Positions 31,778 to 39,075 of a DNA stretch of 39,075 bases are shown here, in pieces. The notes beneath the pieces are model-generated. The model searched no databases. It was not told where the DNA came from and worked only from the letters and a program-made list of their open reading frames with translations. Made by a program: the position numbers and the translations under genes. Each line of letters opens with the position of its first letter. The stretch's first letter is position 1. The DNA comes from JAXHTH01 sp034211115 (lineage in GTDB: Bacteria > Planctomycetota > Phycisphaerae > Phycisphaerales > SM1A02). The DNA is taken from NCBI GenBank assembly GCA_034211115.1, contig JAXHTH010000070.1:1-39075 (forward strand), written 5' to 3'.

Positions 31778-32779
31778 TCAGTCGCCGCGCCCGGTCCCGC
31801 GCCCCTCCCCCTCCTCGCGAAGCTGCGGCGCGAGGCCGAACTCCGTACGCGGCGGCGGCGCGTGATACTTGTGTCCCGAGTTCGGGTTGTCCTTGTCGAA
31901 CGCGAACGCTTCGCGGTTTCGGATGAAATCTCTCACGTACCGGGCGGGGATGGCGAAGCCCAGCGCTTCGGCGAAGAAGCCGCTGAGCTTCATGTTGGTG
32001 ATTCCCACCACCTCACCCTTCGTATTGAACAGCGGCCCGCCCGAGTTGCCCGGGTTGATCGCGGTGTCCGTCTGGATGTAGGTCAGCCCGTCGAAGCTCC
32101 GCTGCGTCGTGCTGATCACCCCCTGGCTGAGCGTGCGCTCCAGGCCCAGCGGGTTGCCGATCGCGAACACCACCTGGCCCTGTTCGATCCGCTCGCTGGA
32201 CTCGAGGGGAGCGAACGTGAAGGCGACATCGTCCGGGGGCGGGATCCTGAGCAGGGCGAGATCCAAATGGTTGTTGACCGCGACGATCTCCACGTCCTCG
32301 ATGATCGTGCGCTTCAGCGAGCCGTCCGCTTCGGGCAGCCACACCGTCACCCGCAGGGCGGTTTCGCCCTGGATGACGTGGGCGTTGGTGACGGCGTGCC
32401 CGCCGGCGTTGATGATGACGCCCGAGCCGACCCCGCTGGGCGCGGCGACCTTGATCACCGACGGACCGATGCGCTTGGCCTGCTCCCGCGGGCTGAGCAC
32501 CGGCGGATTGTCCACGGTGTGAAAGAGCGACCCGGTCTCGACGGCCACCGGCGCGTCCGGCGCCTCCACCTCGATCGAGGCGATGTCGTCGACGCTGAAG
32601 CGGAGCACGTCTGGTCCCACGTCGACCCAGACCGTCTCGTCGTTGCGCTTGAGCACGGTCCCGTGCACGATCGCCCCGCTGTCGAGGGTGATGACATCGG
32701 CCGGCGCGGCGACCGCCATCGCTCCGCAGGCGATGAGGATGGAAAGGGGCAGACCTCGAATCCCGCGCGATCGCTTCAT
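31778..32779 (-). CDS. Trypsin-like serine protease (HtrA-like, no PDZ)
   Basis: Protein of 333 residues. Signal peptide: PLSILIACGAMAVAAPA. Residues about 27-72 (DVITLDSGAIVHGTVLKRN, then LRFSVDDIASIE) form an N-terminal beta module like the one in the secreted protein at 9755. The trypsin fold has the catalytic triad His134 (VTNAHVIQ), Asp173 (LDLALL) and Ser246 (INPGNSGGPL), with oxyanion-loop context typical of HtrA/DegP. Unlike most HtrA proteins it has no PDZ domain: after the protease domain (ending about 290) only a charged tail follows. Start 32779 has a GAGG ribosome site. It is probably a periplasmic quality-control protease. Confidence 0.93.
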   Translation of the reverse strand: MKRSRGIRGLPLSILIACGAMAVAAPADVITLDSGAIVHGTVLKRNDETVWVDVGPDVLRFSVDDIASIEVEAPDAPVAVETGSLFHTVDNPPVLSPREQAKRIGPSVIKVAAPSGVGSGVIINAGGHAVTNAHVIQGETALRVTVWLPEADGSLKRTIIEDVEIVAVNNHLDLALLRIPPPDDVAFTFAPLESSERIEQGQVVFAIGNPLGLERTLSQGVISTTQRSFDGLTYIQTDTAINPGNSGGPLFNTKGEVVGITNMKLSGFFAEALGFAIPARYVRDFIRNREAFAFDKDNPNSGHKYHAPPPRTEFGLAPQLREEGEGRGTGRGD

Positions 32780-32879
32780 CTTTTCCTCACAGGAGCCGAC
32801 TTGAGAACCGGGCCGTCAGTATAGGATCGTCGGCGTCCGCGTCGGCGAACAAACCGTCCCCATCCCACAGGAGCCTCTC

Positions 32880-35186
32880 ATGCCCTGCTTTCGGTCACTG
32901 ACCGCCGTCTTCCTGGCTCTCATCGGCGCGATGACGGGGGCCGGTTTCGCCCAAGATGACGACCTGGCCCGGTATTTCGGGTTCGAGGGCCTGGAGGTGA
33001 TCCGCATCGGGCGCCGCGCCGGCCCCCTCGCCGCGGCGGACATGAACGGCGACGGGCTCACCGACCTCATCGTCGTCAATAACCACGCCAGCCGCATCGA
33101 GTTGCAGTACCAGCGCCCCGACGCGAGCGAGGATGATCCGCCTCCCGCCCCGCGAAGGGTCAACGAACTGCCCGAGCACTGGCGGTTCCGGCGCGAGCCC
33201 GTCTCCGTGACGCACGAGGTGCAGGCGCTGGCGGTCCACGATTTCGACGGCGACGGCCGCCGCGATCTCATCTACGCCGGCGATCCGGAGGAAATCGTCT
33301 TCCTCCGCCAGGCGGAGGATGAGACCTTCCAGGTCTCCCGACGCCATCGCGTCCGCGACCTGTCGGCCAACCGCGACGGGCTGGCGGTGGCGGATGTGCT
33401 GGGCGATGAGCGGCCGGAGCTGCTGAGTCTGGTGAAGGGGGCGATCACGATCTGGCCCCTGGACGGCGACACGCTGGGCGAGCCGGTGAAACGCTCGGCC
33501 GGCGAGCGGATCATCGCCATGGTCCTCGAGGACTACAACGGCGACGGCCGCTGCGACATCGCGGGCATCATCCCCGACGATCCGGCGCCGCTGCGGCTCT
33601 GGTTCGGCGGCGTCGATGAGGGCCTGGGCACGCTGGGGCCGGAGATCCGCTGCCAACTGCCCCCGCTGATGGAATGCACCGCCCTCCGCCTGCCCGGCCG
33701 CCCCGCCGCACGACTCGCCGTCATCGAACGCGTCTCCAAGCGCCTCGTCATCTACCGCGTCACCCCCGAGCGGGTGGAGGAGACCGGCGACCGCGATGCG
33801 GCGATGCGCGTGCACGCCTTCACCGACGCCGGCAACCGCGATCGCGACCACGCCGTCGTCGACGTGGACGGCGACGGCCGGCTGGACCTCGTCGCCACCG
33901 ACACGGAGGCGAACGCGATCGTCGTCTACCGCCAGCAGGCGGGCAAGGGACTCGGGGCCGGCGCCTCGTATCCCAGCCTCACGGAACTGACGTATCTCGT
34001 CGCCGGCGACGTGGATGAGGATTCCTTCGCCGAGCTGTTCGTTCTCTCCGAGGAGGAGGGCGTGGTGGGGCGCTGCGACGTCAAGGCCCGGAACGTGCCT
34101 TTCCCCGATCCGCTGGAGATCTCGCCCGGCCGCACGCCCACGGCCCTGAACCTGATCCACCTGGAAGACGGCCCGCGGGTGGCGGTGGTGGGCAAGGATC
34201 GCCGCAACTACAGCGTCGATCTGATCGACATGGACGGCGGACTGGAGACCATCGAGATCGGCCAGCTCAGCCGATCCCCCGAGGCCATCGTCGATCTCGA
34301 TGCCGACCAGGACGGCCGGACCGATCTGCTGCTCTTCACCCGCGACAAGCCGATGATGATGCTGCGCGCCACGAAGGATCGCTTCGTGCCGACCGAGTCG
34401 GATGCGATGGGTCAGTACGGGCTGGTCCAGGCCGCCCGCGCTCAGAACACCGCGGTGTTCGACATCGACGAGGACGGCTGGGACGAGCTGCTCATCGCCG
34501 ACAAGAACTTCGTCCGCGCGGTGCGGTATGACCCGTCGCCGCCGGCGGGGATCAGCCCCGGCTGGCAGGTGGTGGCCCAGATCAACGCCCACGACGCCTC
34601 CTCGGAACTCGTCTCTCTCGCCGTGCTGGGCGAACGCCTCGTCGCGGCCGACGCGGAGAACGGCCGGCTCATCCTCATGGGCCCAGGTGAAGACGATCGC
34701 TGGGCGGAAACCGCCTCCCTGGCGGTGCGCGGCTTCTCGTTCGACGAGATCCACGCCGGGGCGTTCTCGGGGGATGGCCGGGCGAACATCCTCGCCGTGG
34801 GCATCGAGGGCTTCGCGGTGATCCACCTCGGCGGCGAGCGCATCGCGCTGAAGGAAACCGCATCCTGGCGCACCACCGAGGAGCGTCGCGTGCAGCACGA
34901 ACTCGCCGCGGGCGACGTGAACGGCGACGGCTTCGCGGACCTGATCTCACTCGATGCCGGCGAACAGATGTGCGAGATCTTCACCTTCACCGAATCCGGC
35001 CGCATGCTCTACGCCACGGGCTTTCAGGTCTTCGAGTCACGCCTGTTCTCGGGCGGCCAGCCGCGCGAGTACGAACCGAGGCAGGCGATCATCTCGGACG
35101 TGACCGGCGACGGTGCCGCGGATCTGCTCCTTCTCGCCCACGATCGCGTCCTGCTGTACCCGCAGATGACGGCTCCGGTGGACTGA
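32880..35186 (+). CDS. Secreted FG-GAP/VCBS repeat (beta-propeller) protein
   Basis: Protein of 768 residues with a signal peptide (SLTAVFLALIGAMTGAGFAQ). It has at least eight calcium-binding FG-GAP loops of type D-x-[N/D]-G-D-G-x-x-D: ADMNGDGLTDL, HDFDGDGRRDL, EDYNGDGRCDI, VDVDGDGRLDL, LDADQDGRTDL, FDIDEDGWDEL, GDVNGDGFADL and SDVTGDGAADL. These make one or two integrin-like beta-propellers used for binding at the cell surface. The start has GGAG in CAGGAGCC upstream. It is divergent from the protease (100-bp gap with shared regulatory region). Ligand unknown. Confidence 0.93.
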   Translation: MPCFRSLTAVFLALIGAMTGAGFAQDDDLARYFGFEGLEVIRIGRRAGPLAAADMNGDGLTDLIVVNNHASRIELQYQRPDASEDDPPPAPRRVNELPEHWRFRREPVSVTHEVQALAVHDFDGDGRRDLIYAGDPEEIVFLRQAEDETFQVSRRHRVRDLSANRDGLAVADVLGDERPELLSLVKGAITIWPLDGDTLGEPVKRSAGERIIAMVLEDYNGDGRCDIAGIIPDDPAPLRLWFGGVDEGLGTLGPEIRCQLPPLMECTALRLPGRPAARLAVIERVSKRLVIYRVTPERVEETGDRDAAMRVHAFTDAGNRDRDHAVVDVDGDGRLDLVATDTEANAIVVYRQQAGKGLGAGASYPSLTELTYLVAGDVDEDSFAELFVLSEEEGVVGRCDVKARNVPFPDPLEISPGRTPTALNLIHLEDGPRVAVVGKDRRNYSVDLIDMDGGLETIEIGQLSRSPEAIVDLDADQDGRTDLLLFTRDKPMMMLRATKDRFVPTESDAMGQYGLVQAARAQNTAVFDIDEDGWDELLIADKNFVRAVRYDPSPPAGISPGWQVVAQINAHDASSELVSLAVLGERLVAADAENGRLILMGPGEDDRWAETASLAVRGFSFDEIHAGAFSGDGRANILAVGIEGFAVIHLGGERIALKETASWRTTEERRVQHELAAGDVNGDGFADLISLDAGEQMCEIFTFTESGRMLYATGFQVFESRLFSGGQPREYEPRQAIISDVTGDGAADLLLLAHDRVLLYPQMTAPVD

Positions 35187-35213
35187 GCGGAACAACGCGC
35201 GCGGCCATCCCGC

Positions 35214-35236
35214 ACGGGCGGTCAACCTCCGCCCGT
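35214..35236. terminator. Hairpin between convergent FG-GAP and citrate synthase genes
   Basis: ACGGGCGG and CCGCCCGT form a perfect 8-bp stem with a 7-nt loop in the 82-bp convergent gap. No T tract on either side; likely a bidirectional terminator or pause site. Confidence 0.45.
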
Positions 35237-35268
35237 TCGCCCGGTCATCCGTGGGGATCGACGGCCTG

Positions 35269-36453
35269 TCAACGCTGCTCGATCGGGACGTACGGGACGC
35301 CGTGCGGTCCGGTGTAGTGCGCCCGCGGGCGCATGAGCTTGTTGTCCGAGAGCTGCTCGATGCAGTGACCGGCCCAGCCGGCGATGCGGCTCATGGCGAA
35401 GATCGGCGTAAAGAAGTCCATCTCGATGCCGAGGCAGATGAAGGTCAGGGCCGAGTAGAAATCGACGTTCGGGTAGATCCCGCGGTGGCCCACCTCGCGC
35501 TCCATGATCTCCTCGATCTTCACGGCGAGTTCGAAGAGCTCCGTGTTGCCCGTCTCCTCCGCGAGATCGCGCGTGAACTCCTTGAGATAGGTGGCGCGGG
35601 GGTCGCGGGCCTTGTAGACACGGTGGCCGAAGCCCATGACCTTGTCCTTGCGCTGCAGCTTGTCGAGGATGTAGGGCTCGACACGGTCGATGGAGCCGAT
35701 CTCCTTGAGCATCTTGAGCACACCCATGTTCGCCCCGCCGTGCAGGGGGCCCTTGAGGGTGCCGATGGCGGTGGTCACCGCCGAATACATGTCGCTGAGG
35801 GTGGAGATGGTCACCATCGAGGCGAAGGTCGAGGCGTTCAGGCCGTGATCGGCATGGAGGATGAGCACCACGTCCATGGCGTGGGAGACCAGCGGGCTGG
35901 GCTTCTCGCCCCGCATCATGTACAGCAGGCTCTGGGCGACGCTCATCCGCGGATCGGGTCGGAGGAACGGCAGGCCCTTGCGGTGCCGGTCGAAACCCGC
36001 CACGATCGCCGGGGCCCGCGCCAGAAGGTGGATCGCCTTCCGCTCGGCATGCTCGGGGGAGGTGATGTCCGCCTCCGCATCGAACATCCCCAGCGCCGAC
36101 TGGAGGGTGCGGAGAGCGGCCATCGGGGTCGCGTACTTGGGAATCTGCCGGATCATCTCCCACATCGGGTCCGGCAGGTCGTACTCGTCGCGGATCCGCT
36201 CCTGGAAGATCTCCAGCTCGCTGGCGGTGGGCAGCCGCTTGTGCCAGAGCAGGTACACGCACTCTTCGAAGGTCGAGTTGCGGGCGAGATCGTCGATATT
36301 GAGGCCGACGTATTCGAGGACGCCCTTCTCGCCGTCGATGAACGACATGGGCGACTCGGCGGCGATGGTGTGCATCAGCCCCTTGTCAAAGGAAGGGGCG
36401 ATCCGGCAGGTGGTGCCGTCGGCAAGGGCCACGTTCTTCGTCTGTTCACTCAT
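35269..36453 (-). CDS. gltA: Citrate synthase
   Basis: Condenses oxaloacetate and acetyl-CoA to citrate, first step of the TCA cycle. Of 394 residues, the active-site blocks are LHADHGLNAST (H203), GPLHGGAN (H238), GFGHRVYK (H277) and NVDFYSA (D331), with Arg355 following in AMSRIAGW. The size is that of the short, dimer-type bacterial enzymes. A 2-methylcitrate synthase cannot be excluded from sequence alone, but no prp genes are nearby. The ATG at 36453 follows a plausible but weak ribosome site (AGGG). The gene is monocistronic, convergent with the FG-GAP gene and divergent from the amidohydrolase. Confidence 0.95.
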   Translation of the reverse strand: MSEQTKNVALADGTTCRIAPSFDKGLMHTIAAESPMSFIDGEKGVLEYVGLNIDDLARNSTFEECVYLLWHKRLPTASELEIFQERIRDEYDLPDPMWEMIRQIPKYATPMAALRTLQSALGMFDAEADITSPEHAERKAIHLLARAPAIVAGFDRHRKGLPFLRPDPRMSVAQSLLYMMRGEKPSPLVSHAMDVVLILHADHGLNASTFASMVTISTLSDMYSAVTTAIGTLKGPLHGGANMGVLKMLKEIGSIDRVEPYILDKLQRKDKVMGFGHRVYKARDPRATYLKEFTRDLAEETGNTELFELAVKIEEIMEREVGHRGIYPNVDFYSALTFICLGIEMDFFTPIFAMSRIAGWAGHCIEQLSDNKLMRPRAHYTGPHGVPYVPIEQR

Positions 36454-36664
36454 CTGGAAACCCTGTCTTTCCCCCCCGGGGAACCGGATGCCGCATGAAA
36501 CCGGAGCGACGAATCCTCAAAATCTCCCGCCGCGCTGAGACGACGGTGCACGACGTCCCGCCACGGCTATAAGCTAACACGGCTCTCCCCGCAAGACATT
36601 CCCGTGCAAACACGCTTTCCTCTCCCCTCGCGCCCGGCCTCGGGACGCGTTGCGACGAGTTGCG

Positions 36665-37852
36665 ATGATCCTCACCGGCCGATTACTCCTCGATCCCGCC
36701 ACGCACCCCCCGATGGGATGGCTGCGCCTGGAGGGCGATCGCATCGCCGGGCTCGGTGAGGGCCGGCCTGCGGCGCCCGCCGACCTCGGCGACGAGGACA
36801 CCCTCATCGCCCCCGGCTTCATCGATGCGCACCTGCACCTGCCCCAGGTGGACGTCATCGGCTGCGACGGCATGCCCCTCCTGGACTGGCTGGAGAAGGT
36901 GATCTATCCCGCCGAACAGGAGTGGGCTGATCTGGACGCGGCCGAGGCGCAGGCGAAGACGGCCTCCCGCCGCCTGCTTCGCGCCGGGACGCTGGGCTAC
37001 GCGGGCTATCTGACGAGCCACCTGCACGGCCTGGTCGCCGCCATTCGGGCCGGGTACGAGATCCCGTTGCGCGCCGTCGCCGGCCAGTCGCTGATGGATC
37101 GGAACGCACCCGCCGCGTTACTCGGGCAGGACCCGGCCCGGCTGGCCGTGTCGCGCCGGGCCCGGCTCGCCGCGAGCGTCAACCCGCGCTTCGCCGTCTC
37201 GTGCAGCGACGAACTGCTCGCCCGCGCGGGGCGACGGGCACGGAGGGGGGCGATCGTCCAGACCCATCTGGCCGAATCGCCGCGCGAATGCGAACTTGTC
37301 CGGGAGCTGTTTCCCCATGCGCCGCACTACACCGGCGTGTACGATGCGGCGGGCTTGCTCACCGAGCGCACGCTGCTGGCGCACTGCCTCCATCTCAGCG
37401 ACGAGGAATGGCGGCTGATCGCGCAGCGCCGCGCCGTCGTCGTCCACTGCCCCGCCGCCAACACGTTCCTGGGCAGCGGGCTGTTCGATCTGGACGCGGC
37501 GCGTGGGCACGGCGTGCGCCTCGCGCTGGGCTCGGACGTCGCGGCCGGCCCGGACCTGGCCATGCCCCGCGTGGCCCGCGCGATGATCGAAACCGCCAAG
37601 ATGCGACGCCTGACCATCGCGCCCGAGGCGCACGTTCCCTCGCCCGCCGAGGCGTGGCGGCTGATCACGACCGGCAACGCCGACGCCCTGGGCTGGTCCG
37701 ACGCGGGCCGCCTCGAGATCGGCGCCGCGGCCGACCTGCTCCTGCTCAGGCCGCCTTTCCCCCTCGATGAACATCTCATCGGCCGGCTGATCTACACGTG
37801 GCGCGATGAGTACATCGCCCATCGCATCGTCGCGGGACGGCGGATGGGCTGA
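36665..37852 (+). CDS. guaD: Guanine deaminase-like amidohydrolase
   Basis: Amidohydrolase-fold protein of 395 residues. The metal-site motifs are APGFIDAHLHLPQ (H56, H58, with the PQ typical of guanine deaminases), QTHLAES (H201, E204), LAHCLHLSDEE (H240) and ALGSDVAAG (D291). NPRFAVSCSDELL and HCPAANTFLGSGL are guanine-deaminase-like blocks. The expected reaction is guanine to xanthine and ammonia. Other purine or triazine deaminases of the superfamily remain possible. ATG 36665 is chosen; an in-frame TTG five codons earlier has no support. No ribosome site is seen. The rhomboid gene follows after 43 bp, possibly on its own transcript. Confidence 0.88.
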   Translation: MILTGRLLLDPATHPPMGWLRLEGDRIAGLGEGRPAAPADLGDEDTLIAPGFIDAHLHLPQVDVIGCDGMPLLDWLEKVIYPAEQEWADLDAAEAQAKTASRRLLRAGTLGYAGYLTSHLHGLVAAIRAGYEIPLRAVAGQSLMDRNAPAALLGQDPARLAVSRRARLAASVNPRFAVSCSDELLARAGRRARRGAIVQTHLAESPRECELVRELFPHAPHYTGVYDAAGLLTERTLLAHCLHLSDEEWRLIAQRRAVVVHCPAANTFLGSGLFDLDAARGHGVRLALGSDVAAGPDLAMPRVARAMIETAKMRRLTIAPEAHVPSPAEAWRLITTGNADALGWSDAGRLEIGAAADLLLLRPPFPLDEHLIGRLIYTWRDEYIAHRIVAGRRMG

Positions 37853-37881
37853 GCCGCGGCGCTTCCAGGCGCCGACCCCTC

Positions 37882-37887
37882 TACACT
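37882..37887 (+). promoter_or_regulatory. Candidate leaderless -10 of the rhomboid gene
   Basis: TACACT, 8 nt before the ATG at 37896, with no ribosome site. Same hexamer and spacing as upstream of the PIN-TRAM gene. Confidence 0.4.
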
Positions 37888-37895
37888 ACCCGTCG

Positions 37896-39075
37896 ATGCT
37901 GATCCCCCTCCGAACGAACCGCACCCCGAAGCGCCGGCCGCGGGTGACCGAGCTGCTCATCATCGTGAACCTGCTCGTCTACCTGGCGGGCCTGGTCGCG
38001 GAGTACGGCGGCGTCTTCGACCGGGCGACGATGATCGACTGGGGCCATCTGGGGCGCACGGACTTCAACGCCTGGGGGCTCATCACCTACCAGTTCCTGC
38101 ACGATCCGAGAGATCTCCTGCACCTCGCGTTCAACATGCTCTTCCTGTGGGTGTTCGGGGGGGCGGTGGAGGATCGGCTGGGCCGGGCCAACTACCTGGC
38201 GTTTTATCTCATCGGCGGCGCGGTGGCGGGCGTGGCGCACATGATGATCAGCCCGGCGCCGGTGATCGGGGCCTCCGGCTCGATCGCGGGGGTGACCGGC
38301 GCGTTTCTCGCCCTCTTTCCCCGCAGCCGGATCCAGGTGTTGCTGTTCTTCTTCATCATCGGCCTCTACAGCATCCCCTCGCTCTGGTTCATCGGCTTCT
38401 ACTTCTTCATCGACCTGCTGCGTCAGACGACCTCGCTGCTGGGTGGCGGCGGGGGCAACGTGGCGTACATGGCGCACATCGCCGGTTACCTCTACGGCTT
38501 CATCCTCGCCTTCCTTCTTCTGGCCCTCCGCATCGTGAAGCGCGAGGAGTTCGACGTGTTCTTCCTGTTCCAACAGTCGCGTCGGCGGGCGGCGTTCCGC
38601 TCCGCCAGCCACGGGAAGCTCGGCGGGATGTGGGAGTCGGCCTCGGCGGACACCGGCAAACAGATCGCGCGGAAGGCCAGGAAGACCGCCCCGCCGCCGC
38701 CGCAGGACGAGAAGACCCTCGCCGCCCGCGCCGAGATCAACCGCCTCATCGCCGAGCACGATCTCCCCGCCGCCGCGGCCGCGTACCGGAAACTGCTTGA
38801 TGAGGGCGCGGATGTCATCTTCTCCGAGCAAAGACAGTTGGATCTCGCCAACCAGCTCCAGGCCGAGGAGGACTACGAGCGGGCCGCCAACGCCTACGAG
38901 CGCCTGCTGAAGGCCTATCCCTCCAGCGGCAGCGCCGCGGAAGTGCGTCTCATCCTCGGCCTCCTCTACGTCCGCCGGCTGAATCGGCCGGAAGGCGCCA
39001 GGGCGCTGCTGGAGCGCGCCCGCGGGGCGCTGAGCGATGAGGGCCAGAGGGCGCTGGCCGATCAGTTGCTCGCGG
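37896..39075 (+). CDS. Rhomboid-family intramembrane protease with cytoplasmic TPR tail (3' end cut)
   Basis: The gene runs to the window end; 393 codons are visible. Six membrane segments (from about 17 to 210) carry the rhomboid signature: HLAFNMLFLWVFGG (76-89), the catalytic Ser127 in GASGSIAGVTGAF and the catalytic His194 in YMAHIAGYLYG. After the membrane part there is an Arg/Lys-rich linker, then a helical region with TPR-like repeats (AEINRLIAEHDLPAAAAAYR, DYERAANAYERLLKAYPSS). Rhomboids cut membrane proteins within or next to the bilayer. The first ATG with the leaderless signal upstream is used. The substrate is unknown, and the stop codon lies outside the window. Confidence 0.88.
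   Translation, partial: MLIPLRTNRTPKRRPRVTELLIIVNLLVYLAGLVAEYGGVFDRATMIDWGHLGRTDFNAWGLITYQFLHDPRDLLHLAFNMLFLWVFGGAVEDRLGRANYLAFYLIGGAVAGVAHMMISPAPVIGASGSIAGVTGAFLALFPRSRIQVLLFFFIIGLYSIPSLWFIGFYFFIDLLRQTTSLLGGGGGNVAYMAHIAGYLYGFILAFLLLALRIVKREEFDVFFLFQQSRRRAAFRSASHGKLGGMWESASADTGKQIARKARKTAPPPPQDEKTLAARAEINRLIAEHDLPAAAAAYRKLLDEGADVIFSEQRQLDLANQLQAEEDYERAANAYERLLKAYPSSGSAAEVRLILGLLYVRRLNRPEGARALLERARGALSDEGQRALADQLLA

Overview
The window looks like chromosome from a GC-rich planctomycete, most likely class Phycisphaerae. The lineage call is inferred from several traits seen together: a C-terminal dockerin-like module of the kind common in Phycisphaerales, a PEP-CTERM-like sorting tail (VIPAPG, hydrophobic stretch, RRRR), many large secreted proteins of unknown function, an FG-GAP propeller, and a multi-gene ExbB/ExbD block. 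No tRNA, rRNA, CRISPR array, transposase or phage gene was found. One structural RNA (SRP RNA) is present.

Layout. 1-768 (-): the first codons of an unknown gene and a TIGR04282-type glycosyltransferase. 966-1415 (+): a small unknown protein. 1484-11878 (-): a tightly packed eight-gene block, in transcription order a TonB-like-anchored VWA protein, a secreted protein, ExbB/TolQ, two different ExbD/TolR proteins, an 886-residue secreted repeat protein, a 1009-residue membrane protein with a cytoplasmic J-domain, and a small exported protein. Most junctions are zero-gap or overlap; the exception is a 164-bp low-complexity spacer between the two exbD genes. 12037-13413 (+): pyrH-frr. 13475-15640 (+): a secreted beta-helix/PA14 protein. 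15711-20718 (-): SRP RNA, dnaX, ybaB, a DUF493 gene, recR and rpoN, the SRP-dnaX-ybaB-recR order known from other bacteria. 20773-22038 (+): a YacL-type PIN-TRAM membrane protein. 22218-24536: a dockerin protein and a PEP-CTERM protein, convergent. 24999-27205 (-): a cysteine-rich PilZ protein and guaA. 27562-29719 (+): a lipoprotein-like HEAT protein, an RsbW-like kinase, a STAS protein and MlaE. 29828-32779 (-): a methionine-rich secreted protein and a trypsin-like protease. 32880-35186 (+): an FG-GAP protein. 35269-36453 (-): citrate synthase. 36665-39075 (+): a guanine-deaminase-like amidohydrolase and a rhomboid-TPR protein cut by the window end.

The best candidate for an undescribed system is the 1484-11878 block. 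It has the parts of a proton-motive-force-driven envelope machine (one ExbB, two ExbD). Where TonB or TolA would be expected there is a protein with a TonB-like Ser-x3-His membrane anchor carrying a von Willebrand A domain, together with a large periplasmic repeat protein and a membrane protein that shows a J-domain HPD motif to the cytoplasm. The function is unknown; that the genes act together is inferred from their order and overlaps.

Other points: dnaX has a ten-A run with stop codons close by in both shifted frames, as expected for tau/gamma production by slippage. The SRP RNA has an unusual apical loop. Three genes have a -10-like hexamer 7-8 nt before the start codon and no Shine-Dalgarno sequence, which suggests leaderless mRNAs. 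The PilZ protein has two CxxC pairs, one of them inside its ligand-binding motif.
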